Of a stretch of 64,000 nucleotides of DNA, positions 1 to 9,113 are shown piece after piece (positions within the stretch are counted from its first letter, which is position 1; each line of letters opens with the position of its first letter). The position numbers and the translations under genes were made by a program. Source of the stretch: Legionella sp. (lineage in GTDB: Bacteria; Pseudomonadota; Gammaproteobacteria; Legionellales; Legionellaceae); NCBI GenBank assembly GCA_002786165.1, contig PEQK01000007.1, positions 1 to 64,000 on the forward strand. The letters run 5' to 3'. Under the pieces are notes generated by a model. It worked only from the letters and a program-made list of their open reading frames with translations. It had not been told where the DNA came from and searched no databases.

Positions 1-1
1 T

Positions 2-1429
2 TTGTTAGAGTTACGTGGCAAAGCTCATCGAGCTCATTTTGTGTATAGTGGTATGTTGTTTCAAGAGTTGGCATGCTTGCTCAGTGAGGAGGGATTTGTT
101 AGCTGCTCATTAGGATTTGGACAGAGCTCTGATACATTATATGCTATGGCGGTAGGGAAGCCTTGTGAGAAGAAAAAAGTTAATGAGCGTGTTTCAACTT
201 TTAACAAACAGGTAGAACAATACTTGGGTCATTGGTTGCCACCTTATATGATGCCTCAATTTTATGAGGTGATTGAAGGATTACCTTTAACTTCTAATGG
301 TAAATTAGACCGAACAGCATTGCCTAAGCTTACATTAAAAAAAATTTCCCATAATCCTCCTACTACTGCGATGGAGTTGCATTTAGCCAATATTTGGAGT
401 GAAGTGCTTAAATTAGAGTCGTTTATAGATGTATCTGCGTCTTTTTTTGAATTAGGAGGAAGTTCTTTATCTGCGATGATTCTTCTGGGAAAAATTAACA
501 CGATGTTTGATCGCAAATTAATCTTAAAAGATTTATTTGAAAATTTTACGATTCGCCATTTGGCTAAAAAGATTGAACATGATGTTAAAAACACTTGGAA
601 TGCTTTGGTTCCGGTCAATCATCAAGATAGTCATAAGCGAAACCTATATATTTTACCTGGCCTTATTGGGTGTAGCTCTGCATACTATCCTTTAGCTAAT
701 TATTTATCTAAACATTTTTCGGTTAATATCATTGAAGCAAAAGGGTTGTATGGAGATATTAAACCTCATTTTAATGGAAAGAAAATGTTGGTTGATTATT
801 TTGATGCGATCAAAAAAGGAGCAGTAACAAAAAATATAGTTTTAGTTGGACATTCGGCAGGTTGTTTGCACGTAGTAGAACTTTGTAAAAAACTTGAAGA
901 ATATCACTTTAACGTACAAGTTATATTAATTGATGGCGCTATTTTTCCTAGTGACACCATTCAAAATAAAATAGAAAATTGTGATACAGATGCGCTTCTA
1001 TTAACGGCGATAAAAGAACTATATGGCTATTCTGGTTTAGAATATAAGTTTCAACATGCTGAAAGCAGTATGTTAGATCAAATTGCTGATTATTTGTTTG
1101 CGGATGAAGAAATTGATAAAGCTTACAAATTAAGAGTAGCTAATGGATTTAGTCATGTGTTTCAAAAACAGATAAGCTTTCTAAATACTTTTAAATCGTC
1201 CTATGTTGAACCCAATCGAGCCAAAGCTATATATATTGCATCCGAAGAAAACAAGAATAAAGAAGAGCAGATAAATAGTTATCTTTCTAAATTTGAAATT
1301 CTAGAGTCAGATATTTCTGAAGGAGGACATTTGACTATGTTAGATAGACATCATGCTAGTAAACTAGCTGATCGAATTCTCCAATGGTGCCAACTCGATG
1401 TTTTGGTGGAACAGGAATCCTCGATGTAG
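2..1429 (+). CDS. Non-ribosomal peptide synthetase, C-terminal end (oxidase remnant, A9/A10, carrier, thioesterase); 5'-truncated
   Basis: The frame is open to the window edge, so the true start lies upstream. Reading in order: residues 1-52 resemble the end of a SagB/McbC-type nitroreductase (oxidase) domain, closing with LYAMAVGKP. Residues 75-105 hold adenylation core motifs A9 (LPPYMMP) and A10 (SNGKLDR). Residues 122-195 are a peptidyl carrier with LGGSS, the phosphopantetheine Ser being near 155. Residues 215-465 are a type I thioesterase with GHSAG near 283-287 and a late GGH histidine near 443. An oxidase inserted between A8 and A9 is known from thiazole-forming modules of myxobacterial synthetases such as epothilone. 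The thioesterase makes this the terminal, product-releasing module. The product cannot be inferred. Carrier and thioesterase calls are firm; the oxidase call is tentative because only its end is visible. The Sfp-type PPTase at 53 kb could activate the carrier. Confidence 0.9.
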   Translation: MLELRGKAHRAHFVYSGMLFQELACLLSEEGFVSCSLGFGQSSDTLYAMAVGKPCEKKKVNERVSTFNKQVEQYLGHWLPPYMMPQFYEVIEGLPLTSNGKLDRTALPKLTLKKISHNPPTTAMELHLANIWSEVLKLESFIDVSASFFELGGSSLSAMILLGKINTMFDRKLILKDLFENFTIRHLAKKIEHDVKNTWNALVPVNHQDSHKRNLYILPGLIGCSSAYYPLANYLSKHFSVNIIEAKGLYGDIKPHFNGKKMLVDYFDAIKKGAVTKNIVLVGHSAGCLHVVELCKKLEEYHFNVQVILIDGAIFPSDTIQNKIENCDTDALLLTAIKELYGYSGLEYKFQHAESSMLDQIADYLFADEEIDKAYKLRVANGFSHVFQKQISFLNTFKSSYVEPNRAKAIYIASEENKNKEEQINSYLSKFEILESDISEGGHLTMLDRHHASKLADRILQWCQLDVLVEQESSM

Positions 1430-1446
1430 TTAATGCTTACAGTCTT

Positions 1447-1482
1447 GAGTACCGTAGGTTCATTCCTAGGTACTCATTTTTT
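1447..1482 (+). terminator. Rho-independent terminator of the NRPS gene
   Basis: GAGTACC pairs with GGTACTC, extended by TAGG/CCTA past one bulged G, with a TTCATT loop, and is followed by ATTTTTT. It starts 17 bases after the NRPS stop and reaches the dapE stop codon, so it separates two convergent genes. Confidence 0.85.
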
Positions 1483-2618
1483 CATAACAACGATTCGATG
1501 ATGTTGTAATATAAATCGGTCAAGATCACCAAATCATCTAATGCAACTGCCTCGTTGATCTGGTGAATGGTTTTATTCACAGGCCCCAATTCTACGACTT
1601 CTACCCCATAAGGTGCGATAAAACGCCCGTCCGACGTGCCACCACTGGTGGAGCATTCGGGTGTACGGTGGGTGTGTTGTTGGATCACCTTTTGGCAGGC
1701 ATCTAATAAGCGGCCTGTTTGCGTTAAAAAGGGCTTACCACTGAGTATCCATTCTATGGCGGGTTGCACATGATGACGGGTCATACAGTCCATAATGATG
1801 GTTTGTAGGCTTTCTGCGGTATGCTGCGTAGAGTAACGAATATTAAAATGAACATGGATGTCTTGTGGAATGATATTATTTGCCTGCCCACCCGCCTGGA
1901 TATGAGTGATCTGAAAAGAAGTTGGTGGAAAATGCTCTGATCCTTCATCCCACACCAACGCACTGAGCTCAGCCAATACAGGTGCTATCATGTGAATAGG
2001 GTTTTTGGCCAAATGAGGATAAGCCACATGCCCTTGTTTGCCTTGAAGATGAAGTTTGCCGTTGAGTGACCCCCGTCGACCCACTTTCATCACATCCCCC
2101 ACATGCTCGGTACTGGAAGGTTCGCCTACCACACAAAAATGAGGTTGAATGCCTAGTGTTTGAAGTTGGGCCATGACAAAAGGCGTGCCCATATCGTAAT
2201 GATCGCCTTCTTCTCCTGACGTGATTAAAAATCCTAAACGACCTTGTTGTGGATGTTGGCTGACCCAACGTTGCGCCGCCAACATCATAGCTGCCAAGCT
2301 GCCTTTCATGTCGGCAACACCCCGACCATAGAGCATGCCATCTTTCAGGGTGAGTTCGAAAGGATTTGTGTTCCATAGGGTTGATTCGCCCACAGGCACC
2401 ACATCGGTATGACCAGCAAACATCAGCAACGTGTCACCCTCACCATATTCCGCATAAAAATTTGCTACAGGAGGATGGTTGAACGTCTGACATTTAAATC
2501 CTAAGCGTTGTAAAAACTCCAAAAGAATGGTTTGACAACCAGCGTCCTCAGGGGTGATAGAAGGACAAGCAACTAAGGCTTTTAAGAGTGTTTGTAATGC
2601 TTCAGTATTTGAATTCAA
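1482..2618 (-). CDS. dapE: Succinyl-diaminopimelate desuccinylase
   Basis: M20 zinc hydrolase that removes succinate from N-succinyl-LL-diaminopimelate to give LL-DAP, in lysine and peptidoglycan precursor synthesis in the cytoplasm. The 378 residues match the family length. Visible signatures are [11 protein letters not shown] and [10 protein letters not shown] (metal ligands), TSGEEGDH (catalytic Glu pair), SGGTSDGRF and the C-terminal HQINE. The start is TTG: TTGA overlaps the TGA stop of dapD, which implies translational coupling to the preceding pathway gene. There is no ATG at the family's N-terminus. The gene faces the NRPS gene tail to tail. Confidence 0.95.
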   Translation of the reverse strand: MNSNTEALQTLLKALVACPSITPEDAGCQTILLEFLQRLGFKCQTFNHPPVANFYAEYGEGDTLLMFAGHTDVVPVGESTLWNTNPFELTLKDGMLYGRGVADMKGSLAAMMLAAQRWVSQHPQQGRLGFLITSGEEGDHYDMGTPFVMAQLQTLGIQPHFCVVGEPSSTEHVGDVMKVGRRGSLNGKLHLQGKQGHVAYPHLAKNPIHMIAPVLAELSALVWDEGSEHFPPTSFQITHIQAGGQANNIIPQDIHVHFNIRYSTQHTAESLQTIIMDCMTRHHVQPAIEWILSGKPFLTQTGRLLDACQKVIQQHTHRTPECSTSGGTSDGRFIAPYGVEVVELGPVNKTIHQINEAVALDDLVILTDLYYNIIESLL

Positions 2619-3436
2619 TCCAGATCTCGCAATAGGTCATTGATATGAGTTTTAGCACGGGTTTGTTCATCGACTTGCTTGACGATCACGGCGCAATAAA
2701 GATTCACTTTATCCCCGGGTAAACTACCGGGCACGACCACTGAACCGGAGGGAATACGCCCGTAGCTTATCTCACCCGTCATGCGATTGAATATTTTGGT
2801 ACTTTGTCCGATAAAAACGCCCATAGATAATACGGAATTTTTTTCAACCACAACGCCTTCCACGACCTCTGAGCGAGCGCCGATAAAGCAATTGTCTTCA
2901 ATAATCGTCGGATTAGCTTGTAATGGCTCAAGCACACCGCCAATGCCCACACCGCCAGAAAGATGTACGTTTTTGCCTATTTGTGCACACGATCCAACCG
3001 TTGCCCACGTATCCACCATGACGCCTTCGTCTACATAAGCACCAATATTGACAAATGATGGCATGAGTATGGCGGATTGGCCAATGTACGCACCCTGTCG
3101 GACGATGGCACCAGGCACAACACGCGCATTTTGTGTGCTGAATTCATGAAGCGTGTATTGATCAAATTTCAAGGGTATTTTGTCATAACTTGGTGAAACA
3201 CCAGTCATAACTTGAGTAGGGTAGAGTTTAAAAGAGAGTAAAATCGCTTTTTTTAACCACTCATGGACTACCCATTGCTGGTTGATCTGTTCGGCGACTC
3301 TTACCTTACCTTGATCTAGAAGTGCTAAGACTTCATCGACGGTTTGACGTAATTCGCTAGGACCTTGATCGGCTTTGAGTGTATGACGTTCTTCAAAATA
3401 ATGTTCAATAATAGATTGCATAAAGTATTTTTCCAT
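2615..3436 (-). CDS. dapD: Tetrahydrodipicolinate N-succinyltransferase
   Basis: Transfers succinyl from succinyl-CoA to tetrahydrodipicolinate, the acylation step of the DAP pathway. A left-handed beta-helix of hexapeptide repeats is visible from about residue 110 to 220 ([19 protein letters not shown] and onward). The longest frame begins [15 protein letters not shown], but the inner ATG at 3421 gives a 268-residue protein whose N-terminus fits the family better. An extended -10 element at 3451-3459 would place the transcript start only about 8 bases before the outer ATG, which also favours 3421. It is first of a two-gene operon with dapE, overlapping by 4 bases, and is divergent from the glycosyltransferase operon. 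Confidence 0.95.
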   Translation of the reverse strand: MEKYFMQSIIEHYFEERHTLKADQGPSELRQTVDEVLALLDQGKVRVAEQINQQWVVHEWLKKAILLSFKLYPTQVMTGVSPSYDKIPLKFDQYTLHEFSTQNARVVPGAIVRQGAYIGQSAILMPSFVNIGAYVDEGVMVDTWATVGSCAQIGKNVHLSGGVGIGGVLEPLQANPTIIEDNCFIGARSEVVEGVVVEKNSVLSMGVFIGQSTKIFNRMTGEISYGRIPSGSVVVPGSLPGDKVNLYCAVIVKQVDEQTRAKTHINDLLRDLD

Positions 3437-3450
3437 AAGGCCAAGTGTTC

Positions 3451-3459
3451 ACTATAACA
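3451..3459 (-). promoter_or_regulatory. Extended -10 promoter element of dapD-dapE
   Basis: On the minus strand the sequence reads TGTTATAGT, a TGn extension joined to a -10 hexamer with five of six consensus bases. No good -35 is visible, as is common for extended -10 promoters. The predicted start of transcription is near 3444. Confidence 0.45.
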
Positions 3460-3578
3460 TAGCAAAAATGATTTTTAGAATATAGATCGCTGACACAGTG
3501 TTGGTGGCATGATTCGCGCACCATGAGAATTAATGGTACCATGGGATATCTTATGATGATTCTGTATACCCTTTGCGT

Positions 3579-4544
3579 ATGATAAATTCAGCTCTTAAAG
3601 TGTCCATTGTAGCGCCGATGTATAATGAAGAAGCGGTCATTGCCCAGTATTTGCAAGAAACTTTGGCAGTGTTGACCCAACATTTTCATTATTACGAATT
3701 GATTCTGGTGGACGATGGTTCTACGGATCATACGGTTGCTCGGTGCGAGTCTTTCATCAAGCACCATCCCGAGGTTCGATTGTTATCATTCTCCCGTAAC
3801 TATGGACATGAAATTGCATCCACGGCAGGGTTGGAGCATGCAACGGGTGATTTGGTTATTTTGATGGATACCGATTTACAACATCCACCTAGTTTGATCC
3901 CTGATTTGGTGAATAAAGCCAGTGAAGGATTTGATGTGGTGTGCGCATTACGCACCAATCGTGACGAAGAATCTTGGTTTAAAAAAACCACAGCCAAATG
4001 GTTTTATAGATTATCACGTAAAATGACTGGATTTGATTTGAATGATGGTACGGGTAATTTTCGTTTATTGAATCGTAATGTGGTTGATTCTTTAAACAAA
4101 ATGAAAGAAAGCAATCGACACTTGATCATGATGTTTGCTTACATTGGATTTAAAACGGCGTATATTACCTATCACTGTCCACCGAGAGTTGCTGGAAAAA
4201 CAAAATATAATTTACGTAAATTGATTTCCTTATCTTTAGATTCGATTATTGGATTTTCATCACGTCCTTTGCGTTTGATGTCTGTTTTTTCGGTGTTGGT
4301 CAGTATTATCATGATGTTTTATGCAGGATTTATCTTAATTCAAAAACTATTTACTCATCAACAACTTGCAGATGGCATGGCATCGATTATCTTTTTGATA
4401 TCAGGCCTGTTTTCGCTGTTGTTTTTATTTTTGGCAGTCATATCGGAGTACATCAGTCGAATTTTGATCGAAACCAAGAACAGACCGTTGTATACTATTG
4501 AAAAACAAATTAGCTACCACTCACTGAATCATATTGATGAATAA
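3579..4544 (+). CDS. Polyprenyl-phosphate glycosyltransferase, GT2 family (GtrB/ArnC/FlmF-like)
   Basis: A GT-A domain fills about residues 6-225, with SIVAPMYNEE at the start, DDGSTD and the DTDLQHPP metal/donor motif, and RNYGHE between them. Two C-terminal membrane helices follow (about 233-258 and 268-295). This is the GtrB/ArnC/DPM1 arrangement, which moves a sugar from a nucleotide donor to undecaprenyl phosphate on the cytoplasmic face. The ATG at 3579 is chosen; the longer frame begins with TTG at 3573 and adds only two residues. It is first of a four-gene operon with a GtrA flippase, a YdjC-type deacetylase and an ArnT-type transferase, a context like Francisella FlmF2. The sugar is not shown by the sequence. 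Confidence 0.88.
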   Translation: MINSALKVSIVAPMYNEEAVIAQYLQETLAVLTQHFHYYELILVDDGSTDHTVARCESFIKHHPEVRLLSFSRNYGHEIASTAGLEHATGDLVILMDTDLQHPPSLIPDLVNKASEGFDVVCALRTNRDEESWFKKTTAKWFYRLSRKMTGFDLNDGTGNFRLLNRNVVDSLNKMKESNRHLIMMFAYIGFKTAYITYHCPPRVAGKTKYNLRKLISLSLDSIIGFSSRPLRLMSVFSVLVSIIMMFYAGFILIQKLFTHQQLADGMASIIFLISGLFSLLFLFLAVISEYISRILIETKNRPLYTIEKQISYHSLNHIDE

Positions 4545-4971
4545 TCCGACTTCTAAAAAAATACAGCAATTTTGGACGTACCTCACAGAATCACAACATT
4601 TACGCATTGTACGTTATTTGATGGTTGGTTTGACGAATATGACCGTTTGTGTTTTTTTTATGTATATAGGATCTTTAGCCGGGTTACATTATTTAGAATA
4701 TACCATTCTAGGTTATTTAATTTCTATATTGTATAGTTTTTATATGAATCTACGCTTTACATTTCAAGTGACGGGCAATATTAAAAAACGTTTGATTTTA
4801 TTTTTTGTAATTAACCTATCTAATTTAGGTTTGGTCGGAATCATTGAATATGTGATGATTGATATTTTTAAATATAACCATCAGCTTTCTATTATTTGCG
4901 CCATGCTGTGGTATTCGATAGCCGGCTTTACAATGAATACTTTTTGGGTCTACCGACGTTCAATGGATTAA
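4537..4971 (+). CDS. GtrA-family membrane protein (putative polyprenyl-linked sugar flippase)
   Basis: About 144 residues with four predicted membrane helices, including MVGLTNMTVCVFFMYIGSL, the ILGYLISILYSFYMNLRFTF stretch typical of GtrA, and a C-terminal NTFWVYRR. GtrA proteins are thought to flip undecaprenyl-phosphate sugars made by a GtrB partner; here the GtrB-like gene overlaps the start (ATGAATAA). The ATG at 4537 is preferred to the TTG at 4534. Between a GtrB-like and an ArnT-like gene it would stand in for ArnE/ArnF. The specific substrate is inference. Confidence 0.85.
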   Translation: MNNPTSKKIQQFWTYLTESQHLRIVRYLMVGLTNMTVCVFFMYIGSLAGLHYLEYTILGYLISILYSFYMNLRFTFQVTGNIKKRLILFFVINLSNLGLVGIIEYVMIDIFKYNHQLSIICAMLWYSIAGFTMNTFWVYRRSMD

Positions 4972-4974
4972 GGA

Positions 4975-5862
4975 ATGGAAAAAGAGCTAATTTTATGCGC
5001 AGATGATTATGCGCAATCCGAATCAATTTCTGCAGCAATTCTTAGTCTAGCCAATCAGCAGCGTATCAATGCCATCAGTTGTTTGGTCAACATGCCATTT
5101 TGGCATGAAGCATCTCTGGATTTGCAACCTATAAAAACATCGCATTTTATTGGATTACATTTGAACCTGACCTTTGGTCAGCCTTTAAGTGCGGTATGGC
5201 GAGCGCACTACGGTGAGCAATTTTGGCCATTGCCCAAGCTTTTGCAGCGGGCTTATACACGACAGCTTGATATCACTATTGTAACGGCTGAAATTCAAGC
5301 GCAAATAGATCTTTTTGTGCAAGACATGCAAATATATCCAGATTTCATCGATGGCCATCAACACGTGCAACAATTCCCTGTGATTCGAGATGCTTTATTG
5401 GCCATCTATCGCAAACAACATAGCATGGTGCATGAGTATTCGGCAGTGTATCCTTTTGATGTGCATACTGATGTAGAACCAAGTCCTTGTTTTTTACGTA
5501 AAACTTATGATGATTGGCGTGATTTGTTATCCCTTCAAGGGTTTCCAAAACGTCAAATTTTGGCGCTTTTGGGTGGTATAACTTGGAAAAATAGATTGAA
5601 TGCCGGTCATGTATTCACCAATAGTAATTTTGGTGGCATTTACAATTTTCATGCTTCCATACAATATCGAACTTATTTTAAGCAATTTTTGACAGATTTA
5701 AAGGATGGCGGCTTGATTATGTGTCATCCGGGTTATGATGCGAGTGACGCACTTGATCCTATTTGCGCGTTTCGTCACCATGAATTTGATTATTTAAGTG
5801 GTGATACCTTTTTACAAGATCTGCAAGATCATGCGGTGCAATTTATGAAGAAACACCATTAG
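4975..5862 (+). CDS. YdjC/ChbG-family carbohydrate deacetylase (NaxD-like)
   Basis: The 295 residues belong to the YdjC deacetylase family: ADDYAQSE near the N-terminus (metal-binding Asp), GLHLNLTFG with a ligand His, DGHQHVQQFP with the two-His motif, and MCHPGY near the C-terminus. The family removes N-acetyl groups from amino sugars. In Francisella the relative NaxD deacetylates undecaprenyl-phosphate GalNAc before FlmK transfers galactosamine to lipid A. The neighbours here (GtrB-like, GtrA, ArnT-like) give the same gene set, so that role is the leading inference. Spacing is 3 bases from gtrA and 6 bases to the next gene, consistent with one operon. Confidence 0.85.
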   Translation: MEKELILCADDYAQSESISAAILSLANQQRINAISCLVNMPFWHEASLDLQPIKTSHFIGLHLNLTFGQPLSAVWRAHYGEQFWPLPKLLQRAYTRQLDITIVTAEIQAQIDLFVQDMQIYPDFIDGHQHVQQFPVIRDALLAIYRKQHSMVHEYSAVYPFDVHTDVEPSPCFLRKTYDDWRDLLSLQGFPKRQILALLGGITWKNRLNAGHVFTNSNFGGIYNFHASIQYRTYFKQFLTDLKDGGLIMCHPGYDASDALDPICAFRHHEFDYLSGDTFLQDLQDHAVQFMKKHH

Positions 5863-5868
5863 GATGCG

Positions 5869-7365
5869 ATGATGCTGAACAAAATGAAGAGCAATGGTTT
5901 CTTAGAGCAAATGTCACGAGGCATGTTTTGGGTTTTATTGTTTTTAACGGTGATTCGTATTGTAGCGATGATAGTGGTGCCTTTAAATGACTCTACCGAA
6001 GCCCGTTACGCGGAAATTGCAAGAATCATGGTAGAAACCCATGATTGGATTACCCCAATGCATCAATATAATGTGCCTTTTTGGGCAAAGCCACCGTTAT
6101 CTACCTGGTTGTCTGCTGTTTCTATGACTTATTTTGGAGTAACGCCTTTTGCAGCGCGTTTGCCTGCTTTGTTGTTGTCTTTTGGGGTGCTGGCTTTGGT
6201 CTGGGGATTGGCACGGCAGCGAAGTGGGCGTCTTACCGCTATCATTGCTACGATTGTATTGGCAAGTAGCCTGTATTTTTATTTGGATGAAGGGACGGTG
6301 ATGACTGATCCGTCTTTATTGTTTTCTACCACTTTGATGATCGTAGCGTTTTGGCGAGCAGTGGTAGAGCAGCAGCGTACATGGTCCTATGTTTTTTTTA
6401 TTGCGATGGCGATAGGGTTATTGGCCAAAGGCCCCGTTGCATTAATTTTAGCAGGGATGCCAATTGGGTTTTGGGTGATTATAGAGAATAAATGGTCACA
6501 AATCTGGCAGCGTTTGCCCTGGATTGTGGGGACATTGCTCATGATGGCGATTGCCTTTCCCTGGTATTATTTGGCAGAGCAAAAAACGCCTGGGTTTTTG
6601 AACTATTTCATTATGGGCGAGCATGTACAACGCTTTTTACAACCGGGATGGCAAGGTGACAAATATGGATTTGCGCACACCGCACCTCTGGGCATGATTT
6701 GGATTTATGCCTTCATGGGCACCATTCCTTGGTGTATTCCTGGCATCGCTTGGGGGATACGGCATGCAAAGCGATTACCTAGTTTATGTCGTGATGAACA
6801 AGGTTGGGCACGGTATTTATTATTATGTGCGCTTACGCCTTTGGTGTTCTTTACGTTCGCACGCAATATTATTTATCCGTATGTGTTTCCCAGTTTGCCT
6901 GCGTTTGCTTTATTGTTTGCGGAAATGGTCAAACGTTCCGACACACATGAAAGACATATCAAACGATTTATTCCTGTAGCGACGTTCTGTGGATGGGGAT
7001 TTTTAGTGATCAGTGCGATATTTGTGTGGCGGCCAGAGTGGGTGGCAAAATCTCAGGACAGAGTCATAGCTGCTTTTTATGCACAGCACCCGAGTCAAAA
7101 CGACTCGTTAATGTATTGGTTGGAAAAAACCGATTACTCGGCGCAGTTTTATTCCGCAGGACATGCCCTCTCTACTTTAGATGCTCAAGTACTATGCCAA
7201 TGGCTAAGTAGGCCAGGTCAACATTATGTGGTGTTTGATGCTGAAACACCACCAATCCCGGCCCAGATTTTGACCCATTTGACAGAAGTTGACAAAGTCA
7301 CAGTACTCTCTAAGCAATTTCATCTTTTTGTGAGTCATCCAAATGTGGATTATTGCAAGGCCTGA
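5869..7365 (+). CDS. ArnT-like lipid A glycosyltransferase (GT83)
   Basis: A 498-residue polytopic inner-membrane protein of the ArnT/PMT class. After the first helix the periplasmic loop carries the acidic motif NDSTEARYAEIAR, then HDWITP and FWAKPPLSTW, the signature of ArnT that contacts the polyprenyl-phosphate sugar. About ten more hydrophobic stretches follow, then a short soluble C-terminal domain (from about 400). ArnT enzymes move an aminosugar from undecaprenyl phosphate to lipid A phosphate, lowering surface charge and polymyxin binding. The upstream deacetylase suggests galactosamine or a similar hexosamine rather than L-Ara4N. The 3' end overlaps the convergent PLP enzyme gene by 16 bases. 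Confidence 0.88.
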   Translation: MMLNKMKSNGFLEQMSRGMFWVLLFLTVIRIVAMIVVPLNDSTEARYAEIARIMVETHDWITPMHQYNVPFWAKPPLSTWLSAVSMTYFGVTPFAARLPALLLSFGVLALVWGLARQRSGRLTAIIATIVLASSLYFYLDEGTVMTDPSLLFSTTLMIVAFWRAVVEQQRTWSYVFFIAMAIGLLAKGPVALILAGMPIGFWVIIENKWSQIWQRLPWIVGTLLMMAIAFPWYYLAEQKTPGFLNYFIMGEHVQRFLQPGWQGDKYGFAHTAPLGMIWIYAFMGTIPWCIPGIAWGIRHAKRLPSLCRDEQGWARYLLLCALTPLVFFTFARNIIYPYVFPSLPAFALLFAEMVKRSDTHERHIKRFIPVATFCGWGFLVISAIFVWRPEWVAKSQDRVIAAFYAQHPSQNDSLMYWLEKTDYSAQFYSAGHALSTLDAQVLCQWLSRPGQHYVVFDAETPPIPAQILTHLTEVDKVTVLSKQFHLFVSHPNVDYCKA

Positions 7366-8501
7366 TCTAAATCGGCTTGGAGATCTTCCTGGTGCTCTAT
7401 GCCAACAGATAAGCGAATCAGTCCGTCCTCGATGCCCAGGTTATGACGTACATCCGCAGGAATTGATGCGTGTGTCATCAATGCTGGATGCTCAATTAAG
7501 CTTTCTACGCCACCTAGGCTTTCAGCCAATGTAAATAATTTACAGCGAGTTAAGCAACGTTTTGCCGGTTCCAAGCCCCCCTTGACTACGATAGACATCA
7601 TGCCTCCAAATGCATGCATTTGTTTTTTTGCCAAATGATGTTGAGGATGTTCTGCTAGACCAGGGTAAATAACGCTTTGAATAGACGGATGCTGCTGAAG
7701 CCAATTTGCCAAAAAAAGTGCTGAATCGCAATGTTGACGCATACGTAATGCCAACGTTTTGAGTCCCCTTAATACTAAAAACGAATCAAAAGGACTGGCA
7801 ATTGCGCCACAAGAGTTTTGTAAAAAAGCGAGTTGTTCCGTGAGATCCTGTCGGTCGCCTACAATCGCAATGCCGGATATGACATCAGAATGGCCATTTA
7901 AATATTTTGTTGCAGAATGCACAACCAGATCAAAGCCTAATTCCAAGGGTCTTTGAATCCAAGGCGAAGCGAAGGTATTGTCAGCAACTGTAATGATGTT
8001 ATGGCGTTTTCCAAGGGCTGCAACCTGCTGTAAATCCACCACATGCAACATTGGATTAGATGGGGTTTCTATCCAAATCATCTTGGTTTTGGGCGTGATT
8101 GCTGCTTCAATAGCCTCAATTTGAGTGGCATCTACATATGAAAAAGCTAAATTAGCGCTGCGTCTTTTGACTTTATCAAACAAGCGAAAGGTGCCCCCAT
8201 AAAGATCCGATGAGGCTATGACATGATCGCCTGGCGATAATAATTCAATAATGGTATTAATGGCTGCCATGCCTGAAGCAAAAGCAAACGCATGTTGGCC
8301 TGATTCTAAATCTGCCATGCATTCTTCCAGGGCAAAGCGTGTGGGATTTTGCGTGCGTGAATATTCAAATCCCTGGTGGACTCCTGGTGCTGTTTGGCGA
8401 TAAGTTGACGTGGCGTAAATAGGGGTAATCACAGCCCCCGTACTTGGATCAGGATGTAGGCCTGCATGAATAACGCGTGTGTTAAAGTGGGTTTTATCCA
8501 T
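7350..8501 (-). CDS. Cystathionine gamma-synthase / gamma-lyase family PLP enzyme
   Basis: A 383-residue Cys/Met metabolism PLP enzyme. Visible features are YSRTQNPTR near the N-terminus, FASGMAAI, the PLP-contacting ETPSNPML and VADNTFASP, and the Schiff-base lysine in HSATKYLNGHSD. Members either join cysteine to an activated homoserine (MetB) or cleave cystathionine (gamma-lyase), and sequence alone does not separate them reliably here. No partner such as a cystathionine beta-synthase or metA gene is adjacent. The ATG is preceded by GGAG at good spacing. It is transcribed alone, divergent from the GspC-like gene. Confidence 0.92.
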   Translation of the reverse strand: MDKTHFNTRVIHAGLHPDPSTGAVITPIYATSTYRQTAPGVHQGFEYSRTQNPTRFALEECMADLESGQHAFAFASGMAAINTIIELLSPGDHVIASSDLYGGTFRLFDKVKRRSANLAFSYVDATQIEAIEAAITPKTKMIWIETPSNPMLHVVDLQQVAALGKRHNIITVADNTFASPWIQRPLELGFDLVVHSATKYLNGHSDVISGIAIVGDRQDLTEQLAFLQNSCGAIASPFDSFLVLRGLKTLALRMRQHCDSALFLANWLQQHPSIQSVIYPGLAEHPQHHLAKKQMHAFGGMMSIVVKGGLEPAKRCLTRCKLFTLAESLGGVESLIEHPALMTHASIPADVRHNLGIEDGLIRLSVGIEHQEDLQADLDQALQ

Positions 8502-8591
8502 GTATGATCACTCCATATTGTTATTGAGTACTAGCAGGCTTCTTCCAAACCATTGTATGATATACCATATGCAGATATTCTAGAGCAAATA

Positions 8592-9113
8592 ATGTTTTCT
8601 GTTACAGACATTGAAGATAGATTATTAAAACCTCACACTGCACAAATTATTTTTTTGTTGGTTGCCTGTGTATTAGGGTACGAATTGATATCAGGTGTTG
8701 TCACATACTATCAATTGCATTCTGAATTAAAGCTTCCAATACCGCAAAGTGCGCACCCGAAAACCCTGAAACGATCTACGATCACCCAGAGTTTGAATAC
8801 GCAAATTTTTGGTGAATATGTGCCTAAAGCATTGGTTGATGCGGATGTAAAACCATCAGGGCTCAATTTGTCGTTGGTGGGTATTTTATTCTCTACCAAA
8901 AATGAGGCATCTCATGCGATTATTAATATTTCCGATGGTAATGCGCACCTATTTTCTGTGGGCGATGCGGTGCCAGGTGGTGCGAAGATCAAACAAATTA
9001 CGCCCGATGGCGTCATTTTGGAGCGAGAGGGTGAATTTGAAAGTTTAAGTTTGCCCAAAAATGAATTAACCTTTGAGCCTTTGCCAAAGCCTTTAGATGG
9101 GGATAGTGAGTAA
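8592..9113 (+). CDS. GspC-like type II secretion protein (homology-region domain only)
   Basis: About 173 residues: a short cytoplasmic start, one membrane helix (IIFLLVACVLGYELISGVV), a linker, then a periplasmic region (about 70-160) with LNLSLVGILFSTKNEASHAII and FSVGDAVPGGAKIKQITPDGV, the GspC homology-region pattern that binds the secretin. The usual C-terminal PDZ domain is missing and the protein ends soon after this domain. The longer frame begins with TTG at 8553; the ATG at 8592, with AGAG upstream, is preferred. No other T2SS gene is present, so it would have to act with components encoded elsewhere. It overlaps the next gene by one base (TAATG). Confidence 0.75.
   Translation: MFSVTDIEDRLLKPHTAQIIFLLVACVLGYELISGVVTYYQLHSELKLPIPQSAHPKTLKRSTITQSLNTQIFGEYVPKALVDADVKPSGLNLSLVGILFSTKNEASHAIINISDGNAHLFSVGDAVPGGAKIKQITPDGVILEREGEFESLSLPKNELTFEPLPKPLDGDSE

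Noticed and set aside
1969-2376. 135-residue frame on the minus strand within dapE
   Set aside because: Out-of-frame shadow of dapE on the same strand, composition-biased and without family features.
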